NCBI GenBank assembly: GCA_001510575.1
Contig: LNGK01000008.1
Span: forward strand, 1,500,340-1,564,339
DNA from: Knoxdaviesia capensis
Lineage: Eukaryota > Ascomycota > Sordariomycetes > Microascales > Gondwanamycetaceae
Direction: 5' to 3'
Length of the DNA stretch: 64,000 nucleotides
The notes beneath the pieces were generated by a model, which saw only the letters and a list, made by a program, of their open reading frames with translations, searched no databases and was not told the DNA's origin. Positions 33,860 to 48,489 of the stretch are shown piece after piece. Position 1 is the first letter of the stretch. Each line of letters starts with the position of its first letter. The translations under genes were made by a program, and so were the position numbers.

Positions 33860-34628
33860 AGCCCACTATGCGTTGGTTCTCGTGCATGAAGTATCTGCAA
33901 AAGAAATTTGAACGGAGAAGAGCATAAAGAGGGGAGAGAGCAAAGGAACAAGCCGTCAACCAAGAAGCTCGGTTGGTCGTCGTCAAGACGGGCCGGCCTA
34001 AGGGGAGAACAAAAAAAAAGGTTGACAGCGATGACGGAGGTGTGAGCACAAGAAAAAGGCGGGAAGAGCAGGGAATGGAAGGAGCGGCACAGGAAGAGTA
34101 GTGTAGCCACTAGGCACCCAAAACTGCAACGTCGTTTAAAGAGCAACAAGCTAAAGCTGGGCGCCAGTACCTTTTTTTTTTTTCTTTTTTGTTTCTCTCC
34201 TTTGCTTAGGCGAGGCATTCGCATGCGAAGCGAGGAGCAGAGAGAGAGGGAGAGAGAGAGAAACGAGCAAGTTTCGATCTGCCCCGTGACGCCGTTGACA
34301 AGTGATTCATGGGTTGGTGGCAGGGGCTTTCCGACCGGGGGTTTTGGATTGGACGCCGCAAATCTTGTGTGTGCCTCGTTTGTTTCTCTTTCTCTGGCAC
34401 CATCAACTTCTGAGAAATCCCAGACTAGAGAGCGGGCGCGCGATGGACGGGGACGTGTGCCAAATTTGGAGGAGAGGGAGGGGTCCATGATCGGGTGTTA
34501 AGTACAGGAACGGCTTAGCCTGCTGACAAAAGGTACGTGAACGAAAAAGGGACAAAAGACCGGGTGTGTGTTGGTGGTTGGCCTCGCTAAGCTGGCCGGC
34601 AGCCATGGCAAATAACGGGTTAAACAGC

Positions 34629-34662
34629 CACACACACACACACACACACACGCACGCACACA
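34629..34662. repeat. CA dinucleotide microsatellite
   Basis: About fifteen CA units with two CG interruptions near the right end, in the gene desert. Confidence 0.85.
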
Positions 34663-35126
34663 AGGAGAAATAAAGAGGGCAAGGTGGCCGCCGACGACAT
34701 ACAGCGCCGCATTGCAGCATGAGCTGGGAGCCAGAACGAGATACTGACATATCTCGATCACTCGCCGGCTGTTCAATCTCCCATTGGCATCGGAGATAGC
34801 ATGCAACCTGCAGCAGTCTTTTTTTTTTCTCCCCAAGTCTTCCCCCCACGATGGTCCTTCTCCTTCGCCGTCCTGGCACTTCGTCGGCTCCATTTTGTTT
34901 GTGTCGGTGACTTCAAATGCACGCCGAAATAGATTAGCTGCCTTGCCCTTTTGGCCATCCGTGGTTTGCAATTTCTGGCCGATCTTTTGCCTGCTCAAGT
35001 GACCAGCAAGAATACCTCGTGCCCGATGCCTCCTACACCTATATCAGCCGTGGCTTAAGAGCCAGCAGCACGCCTGCAGCGTGACTATCACACAGACACC
35101 TCTTCCCAACACGATAGGAGAGTTTC

Positions 35127-35128
<2 letters not shown>

Positions 35129-35184
<56 letters not shown>
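35129..35184. repeat. (GT)28 microsatellite
   Basis: An uninterrupted 56-base GT run, the longest perfect repeat in the window, in non-coding DNA. Confidence 0.95.
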
Positions 35185-35185
<1 letters not shown>

Positions 35186-35612
35186 TTTCTAGTTGAGCCT
35201 CCCATGTCCCTTCCACCCGGTCTGTCGGGCGCAACAAATAAAAGCAAAGCAAACACCGCCGGAGATGCAATAACTGATAAATGAGAGGCCAACGGATCAA
35301 CACTTTGCAATAGTGGGCACCCATCCACCGGCCACAGTAGAGGTACCATCGACCCGAGGTTCGTTGGGGCCGATCATGTTTGGTGGCCATGCCAATGCCA
35401 CACACGCACTGTTCTTTTGCGACGGACAGGACTGGGACGGTTTGGAGGCTCAACGAAGGGGTTGCTTTCCTCCCCCAGCTACGGTTTCTTTTCTCCGTTA
35501 GATTAGGTACTCTCGGTCTTCGTCTGCTGTCTGTGTGGTTACAGTAGACACGAGGCGAGGGAAATGCAACTCACTATCGAGCGGCATGCCGGGAAGTCCG
35601 GCTAGGATATAT

Positions 35613-35636
35613 GTACAGTACAGTACAGTACAGTAC
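35613..35636. repeat. Tandem GTACA-type palindrome cluster
   Basis: Five overlapping GTACAGTAC-type units in 24 bases. It is the densest copy of a palindrome family found throughout the gene-poor parts of the window. Confidence 0.85.
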
Positions 35637-38600
35637 ACCACGGGTAAATATGCAGTGAAAAGGTGCACACTCCATCGTCCAGACATATGTGCTTACCGGC
35701 CATGCTCGCGTTCTGCCTTGAGAGTATATCGGTGGGTTGGTTGGTGATTTGCACCGCTTCTGTCCTAATACGAGGTATTATAACCCGGCCTTGTCTGATT
35801 GATAGCCGCAAAAAAAAGAAAACAAGACTTTCGTAAGGCTGCCACTATTAACAGCCAGGATCTCCAGATATACAGGATAAAAAGTTCCAACCAGACACAG
35901 ACTTGGCCTCCAACAGTCACCGGGGCGTGTGGACGAACCATATTGTGGCGGCTACCCATGGCTTTACTAGGAAAGTGTTCCAGCCAACAACAGAACACAA
36001 TGCCAGCCGTGTTTTTGACACCAGCCCGCCCCTAACATACGGGGACGTCAGGATAAAAAAGGCAGTGTGGACCTTGCATCTGCCGCACAGGAGGGGGAGG
36101 GAGCGAAGACGAGGAGAGAGTTCCGCCGCCGAAATGCCTCCGCCTGCATATTCCAACCACTGCTTTTTAACATCGGAGTGTCCCGAGGAGGAAACCTGTT
36201 GTTGCAACGTCGTTTTCCTGGGTGAAATCCAAGCTCGTTATCTGCATCCTGCAAGCCCTTTCAGTACCCTACGAAAGATCCTGCGCCTCTACCACCACGC
36301 GCGTCGAGCATTTGCCATGACAATAGTACGGGGTTGAGTCTGGTGGGTAAAAGAAACAGGCGTGCCGCTGTGATATCTCTTCCAAAGCCAGATTCTCCAA
36401 GATAGTCTGCTTTCGCTCGGGAAAATCCGATAAGCTCCAGCTTCAGCTCTCGTCGCTCCCTCTCCCCCCCTCCCCTCCTGGCGCGGCCAGTCTTGTGTTT
36501 CTGGATGTTTATACTTGTCAACCACGCGTCGTGATATGACGGGGGTTTGGCAGAACACACACCGCATGCAGTTTAGTTTCCCCGGCTCATCAAAAAAGAA
36601 AGAAAAATATTTTTTTTGCAGGGGGGTGGTGGCTGGCCTGGTCCCGGCTACTTTAGCAGAACCCTCTAGCCTGGCGAGCTCCAACAAAAAAGCAACACGG
36701 CAATGTGGCTATTTTCAGGTCCCCTCCCTTTTCAAACACCCTAAGAAGGGAAAAATCCGCCGCGTCAGGGGGAGGCAAAATGTGCTAACCGGCCGGTCGG
36801 CGGGCACTATAAAGCCGGGTGTGTTGTGGTTGTGGCCAGATCAGCGGTCGGTTGGTCTTTTGTATCTGGGTACGGGTCGTCAACAAGTCAAGTGATATCA
36901 GGATGACCGTGTGTGCCCGCCCCAGGAAAATACAAAAAAGATAATATGGAAATGGAGAATTTTGGCTTTCCGGAGTGGAACAGTTGTTGGTAGCGATGTC
37001 GACTAGGGAAATTATTTTTTCCCCTGCCTCGTTTACGCCTTGACGAGAAACGCGACCCGTGGATATCTCACGGACAAGCGTTGGTCCTGGGTGGCTGTAT
37101 CGCGAGATTTACTGCTGCTGCTATGCTAGATTAGGGTCAGGACATACGCATTGAGCAAGCGCTGCTTGGCTGCAGGAAAAAAACTCGGATCGTGGTGATT
37201 CGGTTGTCAAAGCTGCATGGTGGGATAAACGAGCAGGCAGGGCCAATCTGTGAAGATAACTGGAAACGCGTTTGTGAGCTTGAGTTTTGCTTTGCGGTGT
37301 TTTTGTTTCCTCTGTGGAACTGAACCGATCTCGGAGGATTCTTCGTTCGTCTTCTTTTTCTTCTCTTTGGGTTATACCCAGCCCTCCCCCCCAATCTGTT
37401 TATCTATCAAACGACGTAACCTGCCGATACCTCCATCGGCAATCCGCGGATAATGGGCCACATTCAGGTCTAAGCTGCGTTCTCGCCTACAGCCCTGGAC
37501 CAGACGTGCATGAGAGGTCTCGCTAGCCGTTCGCTTTTTTCGTATAATTCCTTTTGCTGCCAGCAGCCAAAAACAGGAGCCGAACGTAACATGCTTAAAG
37601 CAGTGTCTGTTCTCTCCCTCCCCCATCACGCTCCCTCCGATCTCCTCCTGAGCTGTGCTGCACTGCTGACAGCACGTCCTGGCGACAACGGCAAGGTCGT
37701 CTTTTATGAACGAAACCCTGCACACGATACATTCTGCTGGTCCCCACCCGCCGGCACAGCCAATTTATGTACTGTACGTATACGGTGAAGAGGCTCACCG
37801 TCGCTAGCCCTACTTATACACGCCTCTCGCTCCGTGCACAAGACTGGTAGCGAGGCGGGTTAGACCCGCAGCGATACATATACAGGATATACAGTACACC
37901 CGTCCTTCCTGTGCCTATTTTGCTTTCTGTTAATGTGCATATTACATTGCTCCTTACTCCCCCGACAGAGTAGTAATATCCGCTCAATGTCGGCTGCTAC
38001 ACTGGTTTTTGTCCACGGCCGGCGGTTGATCTACCCTGATTTTCTGCATACCACCTGTGGAAACAGATTAAACGAATGCACTGTTTGTGCGCTGCATGTG
38101 CTGCCAAATTGGACAATTTAAACCCCACGAACTGCAATCTTCACGTTGTCCCGGTGAAAATGACTTGTTCTTCTGTCACATATATAAGCATTCTCTGCAA
38201 CATGCGGCACGTCCATACCATGCACCCCCTTCCTCCTCTTCCGTATTGCTTCACCGCATCTCTTTGTTCCTCCGCCTTGCTGCCTTCTTTGCAGGAAACC
38301 CAATGCGGTTTGGATGTGTCTTTTTGCTCCTCAAGGCCGCATATCCATGTCTGCCTCCCCCCCCCTCCCCCTCTTCCCCCCAATTCCCCCAATTCCCCCC
38401 TCCTGACCTCGCGGCCCGGCTTGGTGCCGGCCTTTGTTGTTTTTGCCAGTGAGATCGAGAATGGCTGGGCCTGCGCAAATGGGGTTTAGTCCCGCGGTCT
38501 TTTCTCGGTGTGGGTGTGATATCTGAGGATGGGGGTTCCTGGAGTGGGGGAGACGTTATGGGAAGTGACAAACGAAACACACCGGCAACATTTTACATGT

Positions 38601-41600
38601 TGCCTCGTTTCCGCGTGGAATCATGCTTGTTGTGAGTCGTCGTCGTCTCAATCTCTAGCTTGGCCCCTTCCTTGAGACGGTCTTCCTGGGCCCATGGTCA
38701 AGAGGTTGAATGCAACCAAACAAAGCAAACAGCAAATGTTCAAAACCTGGTTCCAAGAGTGTTTCCACCCTGCAGCACTCCTATTACCGGCATCCGCCAA
38801 TGGCATCGCCCACAACCGACCATACTTCCGTCCAGAGTTTCCGGAGGTGGTGGTGTCGAAGTGTACCACCCCCCCCCCCTTCAAAATAAAAAGGTGACCA
38901 ACTGAGATGCAGGAGGACCGTCAGATGGTCCAGGGCCTGTGAGTTGTGGCTCCTTGGACCGGCATACTAACACGAAGAAATCCAATCACACAAAATTTCA
39001 AGTAACACGCAGATTTCATCTTCCGGAGTATGTATGGGGCGTATCCGCGCGGGAACCTTAACTGAAAGCTGCCCGATGCTACTGTGACTGAGGGATAATT
39101 GCAAAAACAAGGCAATTGAAAAGAAGGGAGTGCAAATTAACAAGAACAGGGGGGTTAAACAAGAAAAGAAACCTCTGCAACTCGGTTGGGGGGTAGCAGA
39201 TTTCGCTGTGGAAGTCTGGCCTCCAGGGTAGCATTTCCACAGTCTATGGGAATCTTGGCTGGTGTGATTTCCAGTCGCCGAGTTGGCCCATAATCACAAC
39301 AAAACGGCCAGAGAGAGGCAGCAGTCTAAATGCTCTGTCGGACCGGACATGTGAGAAGGAATTCTTTTGTTTCCCCCCTCAAGATTCGTAACAGTCTGTG
39401 TGTTCGCCCACCAGTCTCTCTTCTTGCTTTCTTTCGCTGCTCAGCCCTCGGGTTGCACCAGCTCGAGCAGCTACAAACGCATAATACGGCCGTGTCCACT
39501 ATCTGCCTGGGGAGTGTTCCTTCATTACGGTTTCTGTCCTAGGTTCATTGCCCTCGTCTGTCTTCTTTTATTCTGATCTCCCGCTGGTCTCTGGCAATCT
39601 AACCGAGCTATAAACTGAAGCTATTATACGGAGAAAATCAGTAGGTTGGGTCGGGCGGGAGCGCCGCCCAGATCGCCGGCCCTTTTCCTATTCTTCTGAG
39701 TTTCTGGCTATGGATACCCATGCGAGCTCGGAAGGCACTGACAGTGAGTGGGCTTTGCAAGTCTATCCGGCAAGTGGCCGACTCTGAGCTCAGTAATGAA
39801 GGCCTGACTACCCCGTGAGAGTTGCTGTTACAGCGATCCTTGCACCCGTAGCAGCCAAAACCTGGCGGCCAGGAAGCCTTGTTCTTCTTCGCTTCTACTG
39901 AAAGGGAACAGGTGTCCGGCCAATCCCAGCCAGAACAAAAGTAAAGTCACTGGTAAACTACTGTAGAGGGCGGGATTGCGGGCACTGTTCGGGATGCAAC
40001 GTCAGTACTGGTAATGCTTAAAAAGCGAGAGAGCGAAAAGCATCCCCCCCGAGGGCCACACACAGGAAGCCCACTAAAAGGTACCTGGAAGCGAGATGGA
40101 AAGAGAGGAAGCCCTTCTTCATCGGTGGAGACGCAAAATCAGACGTGTAATATTTTCACATCCCGACAGTCCTGTGCGAATCTGGGAAATCGTCGCCCCC
40201 GTCACCCACATCCGCCCGTCTGTCTGTCTGTGTGTGTCTCTTGGTTTGCCATCGATCTATAAAATATCAAAGCAGTGTTAAGACACGCGGTATTGGCCCT
40301 TCAGCCTAGACGCAGGTAACCGCCATGCGCCGACCGATAGGAGGAAAGTTTGACGTGCATGCAGGAGCGTGTCTTCCCTGTAGCTTCACTTGGAATGGCA
40401 ATATATTGCGGTATTCGTCCACCGAGAGTTCCGAATAGCTTACAATTACTCTCCTCACAGCTTCAACATGAGTAGGTGCTCCATTTGCTGTACTGTTGCG
40501 ATGCTAAACTTTATCGGAAGAAAATAAGAAATCTAAAAATACTCCCCCGACTGCTCCTTTCTCAACACCTCCCCACAATATCAGTCTGTCTGTCCTCCTT
40601 TGCTCTCATTCAAGCCCGGAAACCTGCCGCTCAACAACACAGCCGCTTGGTGCATCGACCCTGGAGATTTGGTGTTACAGGAAACAGCTGGCAGCTCGTG
40701 TTTGCTGTAGTACAGAGCTTGGCTGGCTTCCTGGCCGCATTTCATGGACGTTGAAATAACAAAAGGTGAGAGACGAGGGGGGGGGGAACCGGGAGAGAAG
40801 GGGGGAGAGATTGGAGATTGAGTGGGTGGGTGGGTTGGTCGGTCGATGGAGCTTACATGGAAGAGAGCCAAGAAGTGTGTGTGCTTGTCTCCCTCCATCT
40901 TCATCTTGAGTAGACTTCCTCTACTGCTCTCAGCACTGTATCACCTTGCAGGTATTCCTTTCCGTGTCTGTTAGAAGAGTGGTAAATGCGAGTGGGAATT
41001 GCTGCAGTGCGGTGAATGATACGGGTCCGCCGTCAAACCAGGGCCGATTACGCCTCTCCTGTTTGACTTGCTGGGCATATCATAGACCAGAAAGAAAAGA
41101 AGAAAAAAATAGATGCCCCCTTAATCAGATCGGCCCCTCTCTTTCCCAGCCTCCGACTTCCATCCTATCTCATCCGTATCGTTCTGCGAAGTTCTTTGGA
41201 TGAAAAAAACAGGATGGGAGTCCACTCTGAACGAACCACAGATAAAAATTTCCCATGGGTCGTCCGCAAAGCTGAGGCTTCGAAAGCTTCGGTGGAACCT
41301 GAAAGACAAAACCCAAGAGCAAGAGCTAGAAAAGAAAGCACAGCACTACGCTTTTATCTTGGTGTTCCGTGAAACGGAGCTTCTAGCCTAGCAATGGGCA
41401 CTTTAAGTCGGTGGCGGTCCCGTTTTATTTTGTTTCAAACTTACATTTTAGTCCCATCTGTTGGTGATGTTCTACGCGCGATGGCGGTGATCGTGGTGAT
41501 AGTGGTGGTGGTGGTGTGGGAGGGGAGCGGAGAAACAGGCGACACGACGTTGGTTTCCTCTTCGGCATCGTATTTCAGAGGGGGGCGTGTGAAGAGACAA

Positions 41601-44600
41601 ACGCTTCCTACTCATGACAGGATGTGTCAATTCATGCTCCCTCGTGGTAACGCCCATGTGGATACACGTGGTTGGTGCTCTGCGGTACAGCATTTTCTTT
41701 TGCATCTCTCCAAATCCTTGTAACGTCCACCTGCACGGAGCGGTGTGTCCGCATATCCAGCAGCCCATCGTCCGTATAAGAAGCCTCATTTTCTATTTCC
41801 ATCTTCTGCTTTGGACTCTCCGACTCTCCAGGCGAGCGGTGTGCTCTGAACCTCGGCGTTTTCCGCCCGCTCTTTGGCTTTACCGTGAGGTCTGGCGAGT
41901 GCTAGTTTCGGTGGTCCATCCATGAACAGACTACCGCCGGCGGAAGGAATACTGGGGTGAATCATGTTCTTCGATCCGGGAAGCCAGGGTCCGTCCTGTC
42001 TATCTCTGACACAGAGACCAAAGTCCTGTACAGTACAGTAGCCGCAAATTATAGACGTGGGATGCGGATACACACTGAATCAGTCAATCTCGCAGACACG
42101 AAAGCCCGCAACAACCGGCCGAGAGAGAGAAAGAGAGGGCCTGGTCCGTCTTCCTCGCATCTCTGGCTGTGCCGCCGGCCCTGCTGATGGATAAGCCAAT
42201 GGTCAGCAACTCCCGGACGATGTCCCAACCGGTCAGGCAGGTAGGTAATGTGACTCGTCAATCCCAGTAGAAAGGAAACATGGAGATTAAGAGTTGCGTT
42301 GCAGTGGGTAAATAAGACAGAGATCAATCAAAGAAACGAAAGAAAAGGAAATAGAAACCGGTTGCATATCCACCATTGTACCAAGAAAGTCCATGCGTTC
42401 CCACCCATTTGCATCCTCTTCTGCCCATATGCGCATACAGATAACCATGACCCTCCTAATCCTAGCCCTTCTCCACCCCGAGAGGAGCTTCTCCTGCCAT
42501 CGGAGAGACATGCAGCAGTTGCAGAACCTGACTGGGGGTGTTCCTCAACGTCTGTTCTACGAGATACATGTCTTTGCCCCTCTCCGCTCATGCATCACAC
42601 GATGCAGGTGACTCAGGAGAAGAGCACAGAGGTATCTGTGATGCAGCCACGGACGGCTATATATGGACAATATCTTGCGTACAGAGGGGGGCATTGTCTG
42701 TGCCAACGGTGGGTGTGCCAGGATTCTTGCTCAACGGTCTCTTGAAGAAGCCCACTCAGTGTGAAACAATGTCCCAGACCCTAACCCTACCACGACAAGA
42801 AAATCAACGACACCCGATACCCACGCACGACAGACATGATCGGCCGCTTATACCAATCGATTTTGGTGTTGACCAGATAGGTGTCAGAATGCAATACATT
42901 TCTACCATTCCAGAAGGACTAGCTTCACGGCGAGCCCCATCTTAAGCACCCCGGACCAGGACTTTGGTTGGATGCACATGTAGTACACGAAGCTTATTTG
43001 GACGGATGACCAGCCGAGCGACGGCGGCGATTTTGGTTTGTTCTGGTCTCCACTGATAGGCAAAATAAAGCAAGAGAAAAAAAAGGGAGGCTGCTGGGAG
43101 ACGATACCGCCCAACATGTGAGCCCCATGATTGGCGTGCAAAAAAGGGTGTGATGGTGTTTTGGTGCTGGTCGTGACACCATCATTCATCAAGTTCGCCG
43201 AAGTGGCCCCCCTTCCCCCCCTTCTTCTTCACGATATGTCGGGGACTTCCTTTTGCCGGTGCCTAATGACGGTTCTGGAAGCCTGGCTATCACGAGAGTA
43301 GCGAGATTAGGGCCGAGGAAAAGGGAAAGAAAAGAGACGGGCCTGTAGCACCCCGACTTGAGCTTGAGCTCTGACTCTCCGAACAAGCCGATCAGCGAGG
43401 GGTACGTAAGACCAGAATGCCCCAAAAGAAAAGGGGGAGAAGCGGAGTTAAATGGAAAAGAAGGCCTCAGGATTGTTTCTCGGCTACGGGTGAAGACAAT
43501 ACCTCATTCACCCAGGTCCATCTCGGACACCTTCCGGTGTCCCCTCCCTCACGGCGACGAAAACAACATCATCACGCTCAGGATTGTCCTCCTTCTGCAC
43601 CGCTTGTCGCCTCCCTTGCCCGATTTTAGCTGAGGAGACCATCACTCTCCATCACTGTTGTCACAATACTACCTGGGTGGACAGGTACAGGCAATGGGGA
43701 GGGAGCTTTCTCTGAGCTGTCACTTGAGCCAAAAAAAAAAAGAAAAAAAGAGAATGCTGGCCAGGCTGGCCAACGACGTCTCTTCCGCCCCCCTTGCTTA
43801 TACGAATGGGTGTGAAATCTGGTGTGCTGCATACTGTACAGTACTGTACTGTCCTTGCTCGTAGGTGGCGCCGTGTCTGGAGGCTTACGAGGACTGTCAG
43901 GAAACCACATGAGTCGTATCATTCTCATCTCCCAATGGGATGGAGGATGCCAATATATTGCTGACCAGCCCCCAAGGATTAGAAGTCTGTCAGATTTGCC
44001 GGGCACTTCCACCGCCAAGACGGTCAGTCTCTCACATATGATATTCCTGCCGTTGCCTGTGTCCTCCACTGAGTTACAGTTCCTAGTGAGGGTTTAGGCT
44101 CGACGAAAGAAGCCGAGGAAGGCCCAGAATGGAAATCACAGCTCCTATCTCTTGATTAGACCAGCTATGACCAGAGGTCTAGAACGAGGGACTATCATTC
44201 AAGATCTTGGAGGAGTTTTAGTAATTGCTTTCTGTACTGCACTGTTCCTACACAATTACACAGTCTTTCCTGTAATGGACGGCGTGCGCCACGAAGCCAG
44301 TCTGCGGTAAGTCTAGGTCACACTCAGTTTAGCTTCTAGTGGGAAGACTTCTTCTCTCTGCCCTCTCCCCCTGGCATACCCAAAACCCATGTCTGGCAAC
44401 GATGCTTTGGCTCCCCATGCTTGACTTGTCCCTTCTTCTCTTCCAAGACCACAGCTTCGGGCTCGCTAGTGCGGGCGGCAGATACGGGATTCGTGTGTGT
44501 GCCTGTGCCTGTAGTACTGTATCTTTGTATCTTGTCCATTTGACGGGCCCGACCTGTTAAGCCCAGCAAGCCTTCCCGTGAATCCCCCCTTTTCGGGTGC

Positions 44601-47600
44601 GCGGGCCCAGTGCAATCCCCCCAACCATTACTTTTCTCTTTCCTTGAGGTGGTACTCGTATATGATCCTGGCCTGAGAAGGGCTAAAGAAACCTTTTCCT
44701 TATTTTGCGTTCCCCCCTACAAAAGAAGTCACTTGATGCCTCTTGAGATACGGTACCAACTGGGATACCAACAGTTTTCCTGCAATCTCGAGGATCTATA
44801 AAAACAGAGCCCTCATTTATTTAGGCCGGCTCATCACACCGTCTAGCTTGGCGTGAAGAACCATGTCGGGGCCTGAAAACCCTCACCCAATAAGTCTCTG
44901 CAACCAACTGGCGACGGACCCTCCTCCAGCATGCAGATATCGTGCGTTTGTGTTTGTGCTTTTCTTTTCTCCTTCTGAGCTAGTTATGCATAAGCAAACA
45001 GCGGTGGCACTGGCTGCCTCGTGGGCATATCTCGCCCCAGATATCTGGACCCGTGCTCTGTTTACAGCCAATCGCTAAAGACTACCGGCCGGCTGGATGG
45101 TTGGACGGAGATATTATAACATTTGCCTGCCACTAACCTGCAACGGAGAGGAACGTACAGGTACAGGTGGTCTAGGGCGGCGGGAATGTGGGCTGGCCCG
45201 GGACCGACTAGTAATAGACCGGATCAGCTGTGTCTGGGCTTCACGATGGACTCTCACAAACATGGGCATTGATTCACACTAGCTGGCCTAAACGAAAACG
45301 TCCAAAGTGAGTTGTTGATTTAGATTAGAAAAAAAAACATGTTTTGGAGCGGCTACGGCGTGAAAGAAAGACCGGGAACACCGCATTTCCCGCACCGCTC
45401 CGTCCCTTACTTGCTTCCACGTCATAGGTGGGAGAGACGGGTCAGGCAAATATGACCTGTACGGAGCGGCTGATCCCTTGAAGTTTGGAGGCGAGAGGGG
45501 GAAGGACAGAATGGACAATCATAGAGAAGAGAGCGACGGAGAAAAAAAAAGGAAAAAAAAAAAAGAAAAAGAGTACTGGGTGAAGACCATTTAGTGTCTA
45601 ACAACTCCATGAATCATTTACTCTGTTGACGAAGATGGTGTCAGTGGAGCGAGAAGAAGGAATGTGACAGATATCCTCCGGGTAAAGAAACGTTCAGCTT
45701 GGAGAGGGGGGGAGGAGCTGATATCTTCAGCCACAATCTGCTCGTCCTTTATCACGGGCCGGTCTCAGAAGTCAAGGGAGGAGACTTTTGAGCAAAAGAA
45801 ACGACAGAAAGGAGGACCCAGGACGGACGGAGCGGGCCTGCCGTCCTGGAAAGGGTAACGGTTAGTGGGCGCTCCATACGCCAAGCCGCTTTGCTTTGTT
45901 CTTTTTGAAGTGGTGATCTTGTACAAAGCTGCACGGGCTCCAATGATTCATTCTCCAGGTGCTACTAGTACTGTATATGGAGGCAGATATCGTACGGCCT
46001 GCGTCGTCTGAACTCTGAACCATTCCCAACTGAACTGAACTGTGGAGAAGCAAGCAGCTGTTCATGTGCCATACGGGGCATGTATAGGACATGTCCCATG
46101 CATAGGCGATGCGAACTGCTGAAATTTCCTCTCAGGCCTAGCTGGAGTAGTTTGGTCAGATATCAAAATTCCAGCTTGGGTCTTTGACGGGGGGGTGGAG
46201 ACGGGAGGGCAAGTGAGCACAGGCGAAATTGGCTCTGTTCATTGGTGAGCCGGGATTCGGTCTATTGATGAGACCTGGGCTTGTTTTGTGAGCAAAAGAC
46301 TGGAGACTGACTCTCATACTATCGACTCAGCCGGCGTTGGGGCGCTTTTTCACTGTCCTTCCGGCGGGGTGGGAAGACCACTGATGTATGGAAACGCGGA
46401 TCATAGAACGGGTATCGTGTATTTTTCGCCTGAACCCTCCCGGACTTCCTCTTTCTGCTTGCGTGTCTGGAGACAAAGTTTGATCGCCTCCCGCCCCTAA
46501 GGGCAAAAGGAAGAACAACCCAACCCGGTATGCAATACACGAGTAAATGCTTGCTGACACTTCTGACGTCCGCGAAGGATATGAGACCAAGTGTCAGGAT
46601 GGAAACAAATGCCCGCCTTGACTCTACAGTATAGTGATTCGCCGATCCAACAAGTGTTTCATTCAAGGCCCAAACCAGGAAAGACCTTCACTTTTGAGTT
46701 GTAGAGTTTCTTTTTGTATTCTATCTCCCCTCCCCCCTCCTGTGCGATTCCTGGTTATCTTGGTGGTGGTGATACGTAATGGAAAAGAGGGTGCGCGTGT
46801 GGGCTTGTGAGAACGGGCATTCTGAGCTCCACACACAGCTTGGGAGTGTGGTGAGACACCGCTGGTCAGGATGCCCACACAGGTACGTACCGGATGGTCG
46901 TGGGTTGGATCTGATTTAAGCAAAGTGTCTGATGGTCCCAGGAGCCACTTACTCGGGTCAATGCAAGACCCATACACTTCTTGGGACTCTTTTTTTCGGG
47001 AGAGGCTCTTATTTGATTTGTATAACGTTGCCCATATTTGCCCGAATGGGTTTCCTAGGCCTCACCCAACATACACAAGAACAGTAACGACTCGTGGGGG
47101 CATACACCAGTATTGCCTCTTTATCATCTAGATGGTGTATTACTGCCATAACGGAGGTTATGTGATCAGTCCTCTCCAGAGTTGCACCACACCACACATA
47201 TGTGTACTATCCTACCTGTCATGTTGCAAATGGAAGACATTTAGGCCCAGAACGTCCTGGATGCATTGTTCCCCTCAAACTGAACTGGAGATGCACCTCC
47301 GAAAAGTGATGTATTGATTGCATAACTGCACCGCTCTTTCTTATCCGTCGTATATCGGCCTGTCTCTTTTGTAACTCACAAAAAGTCTGACCGCCGCAGC
47401 AGATCTGACGATAATAGCCAAAAGAGGAACAGCAAGACGAGCACAACAACGTAAATTTTTTTTTAAAAAAAAGAGCCGACGTTATCCATAATTTTCATAA
47501 TAGCCAGGTTGGGACTTTTTTCTCATCCCCTCTCCCGGTGTAAGCGAGAGCCAGCTCTCAGGGCACAGCTCAGATCGCCGCGTGTTCGTGCGGTGCACTG

Positions 47601-48449
47601 TTGCCCTCTCCTTTCAGAGCTGTAACAAAAGAGTGATCTCAAGTCAGAGAGAAAGAGAAAAAAATGACGCTGTTCGGCTTTGTGGGTGTGTGACCAGCCA
47701 GCCCGGGGTCCTGCTTGACATGGTGGGCTGGCCGTTTTCATCCGGACAGGAGGGGTTGAGAAAAAGCGCGTGTGAGAAGAGAGGGAGAGATAGAGCCAGA
47801 GACAGAGAGGGAACAGGTGAGCACTGACCGAGCAGCAAGCAGCTTTTTGGAGAATATGACAGATCTGAAATGACAGAATCAACATGGGCTGGCTGGACTA
47901 TATCTGTGACCTTTAACTCCGTACGTCTTGCAGCTCTCACCGTTCCATCCAATGTCGCTTGCCCACGAACTACCGAATGCTGCTTGAAGGTACAGTACTA
48001 CAGTACAGTACGTACCGCATAGGGGGTTTGGCTGGAGTATTAGAGGTCCTGCGTTAAGAAGTGAGGAGATACCGGGCAGTAGTGGAGGAAGCGGCCGAGC
48101 TCTGTACCGTTCACCGCTTTTGGAGTCTTGTCTGTACTTTATCTATCATCTCAATATAAACCTGATACGCATAGGCTTTTCTCTACGGTAATCAGATTTG
48201 GAGAATGCAATACGTATGGTTGCAAGACTGCGCTACACTCTCCGAGAACCAACTCTGGGGTCGTGACCTCCTCCGGGGTTTCGGTCGAGGAAGAGGGGTG
48301 ATACGCGGATTCCAAGGCCCCCCCGAGCACGTTTTCCCTTTCAGACATTCACAAGCGGTTAGGTCGGACCTCCCCCAGCTGATCCAAGGTTCGTCCATCC
48401 ATCGTAGGTGCATGATGTGTGAGGGGGAGGAAGGAAATTGCGGCCAGAA

Positions 48450-48451
<2 letters not shown>

Positions 48452-48483
<32 letters not shown>
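48452..48483. repeat. GA dinucleotide microsatellite
   Basis: About sixteen GA units, in the gene desert. Confidence 0.85.
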
Positions 48484-48489
<6 letters not shown>

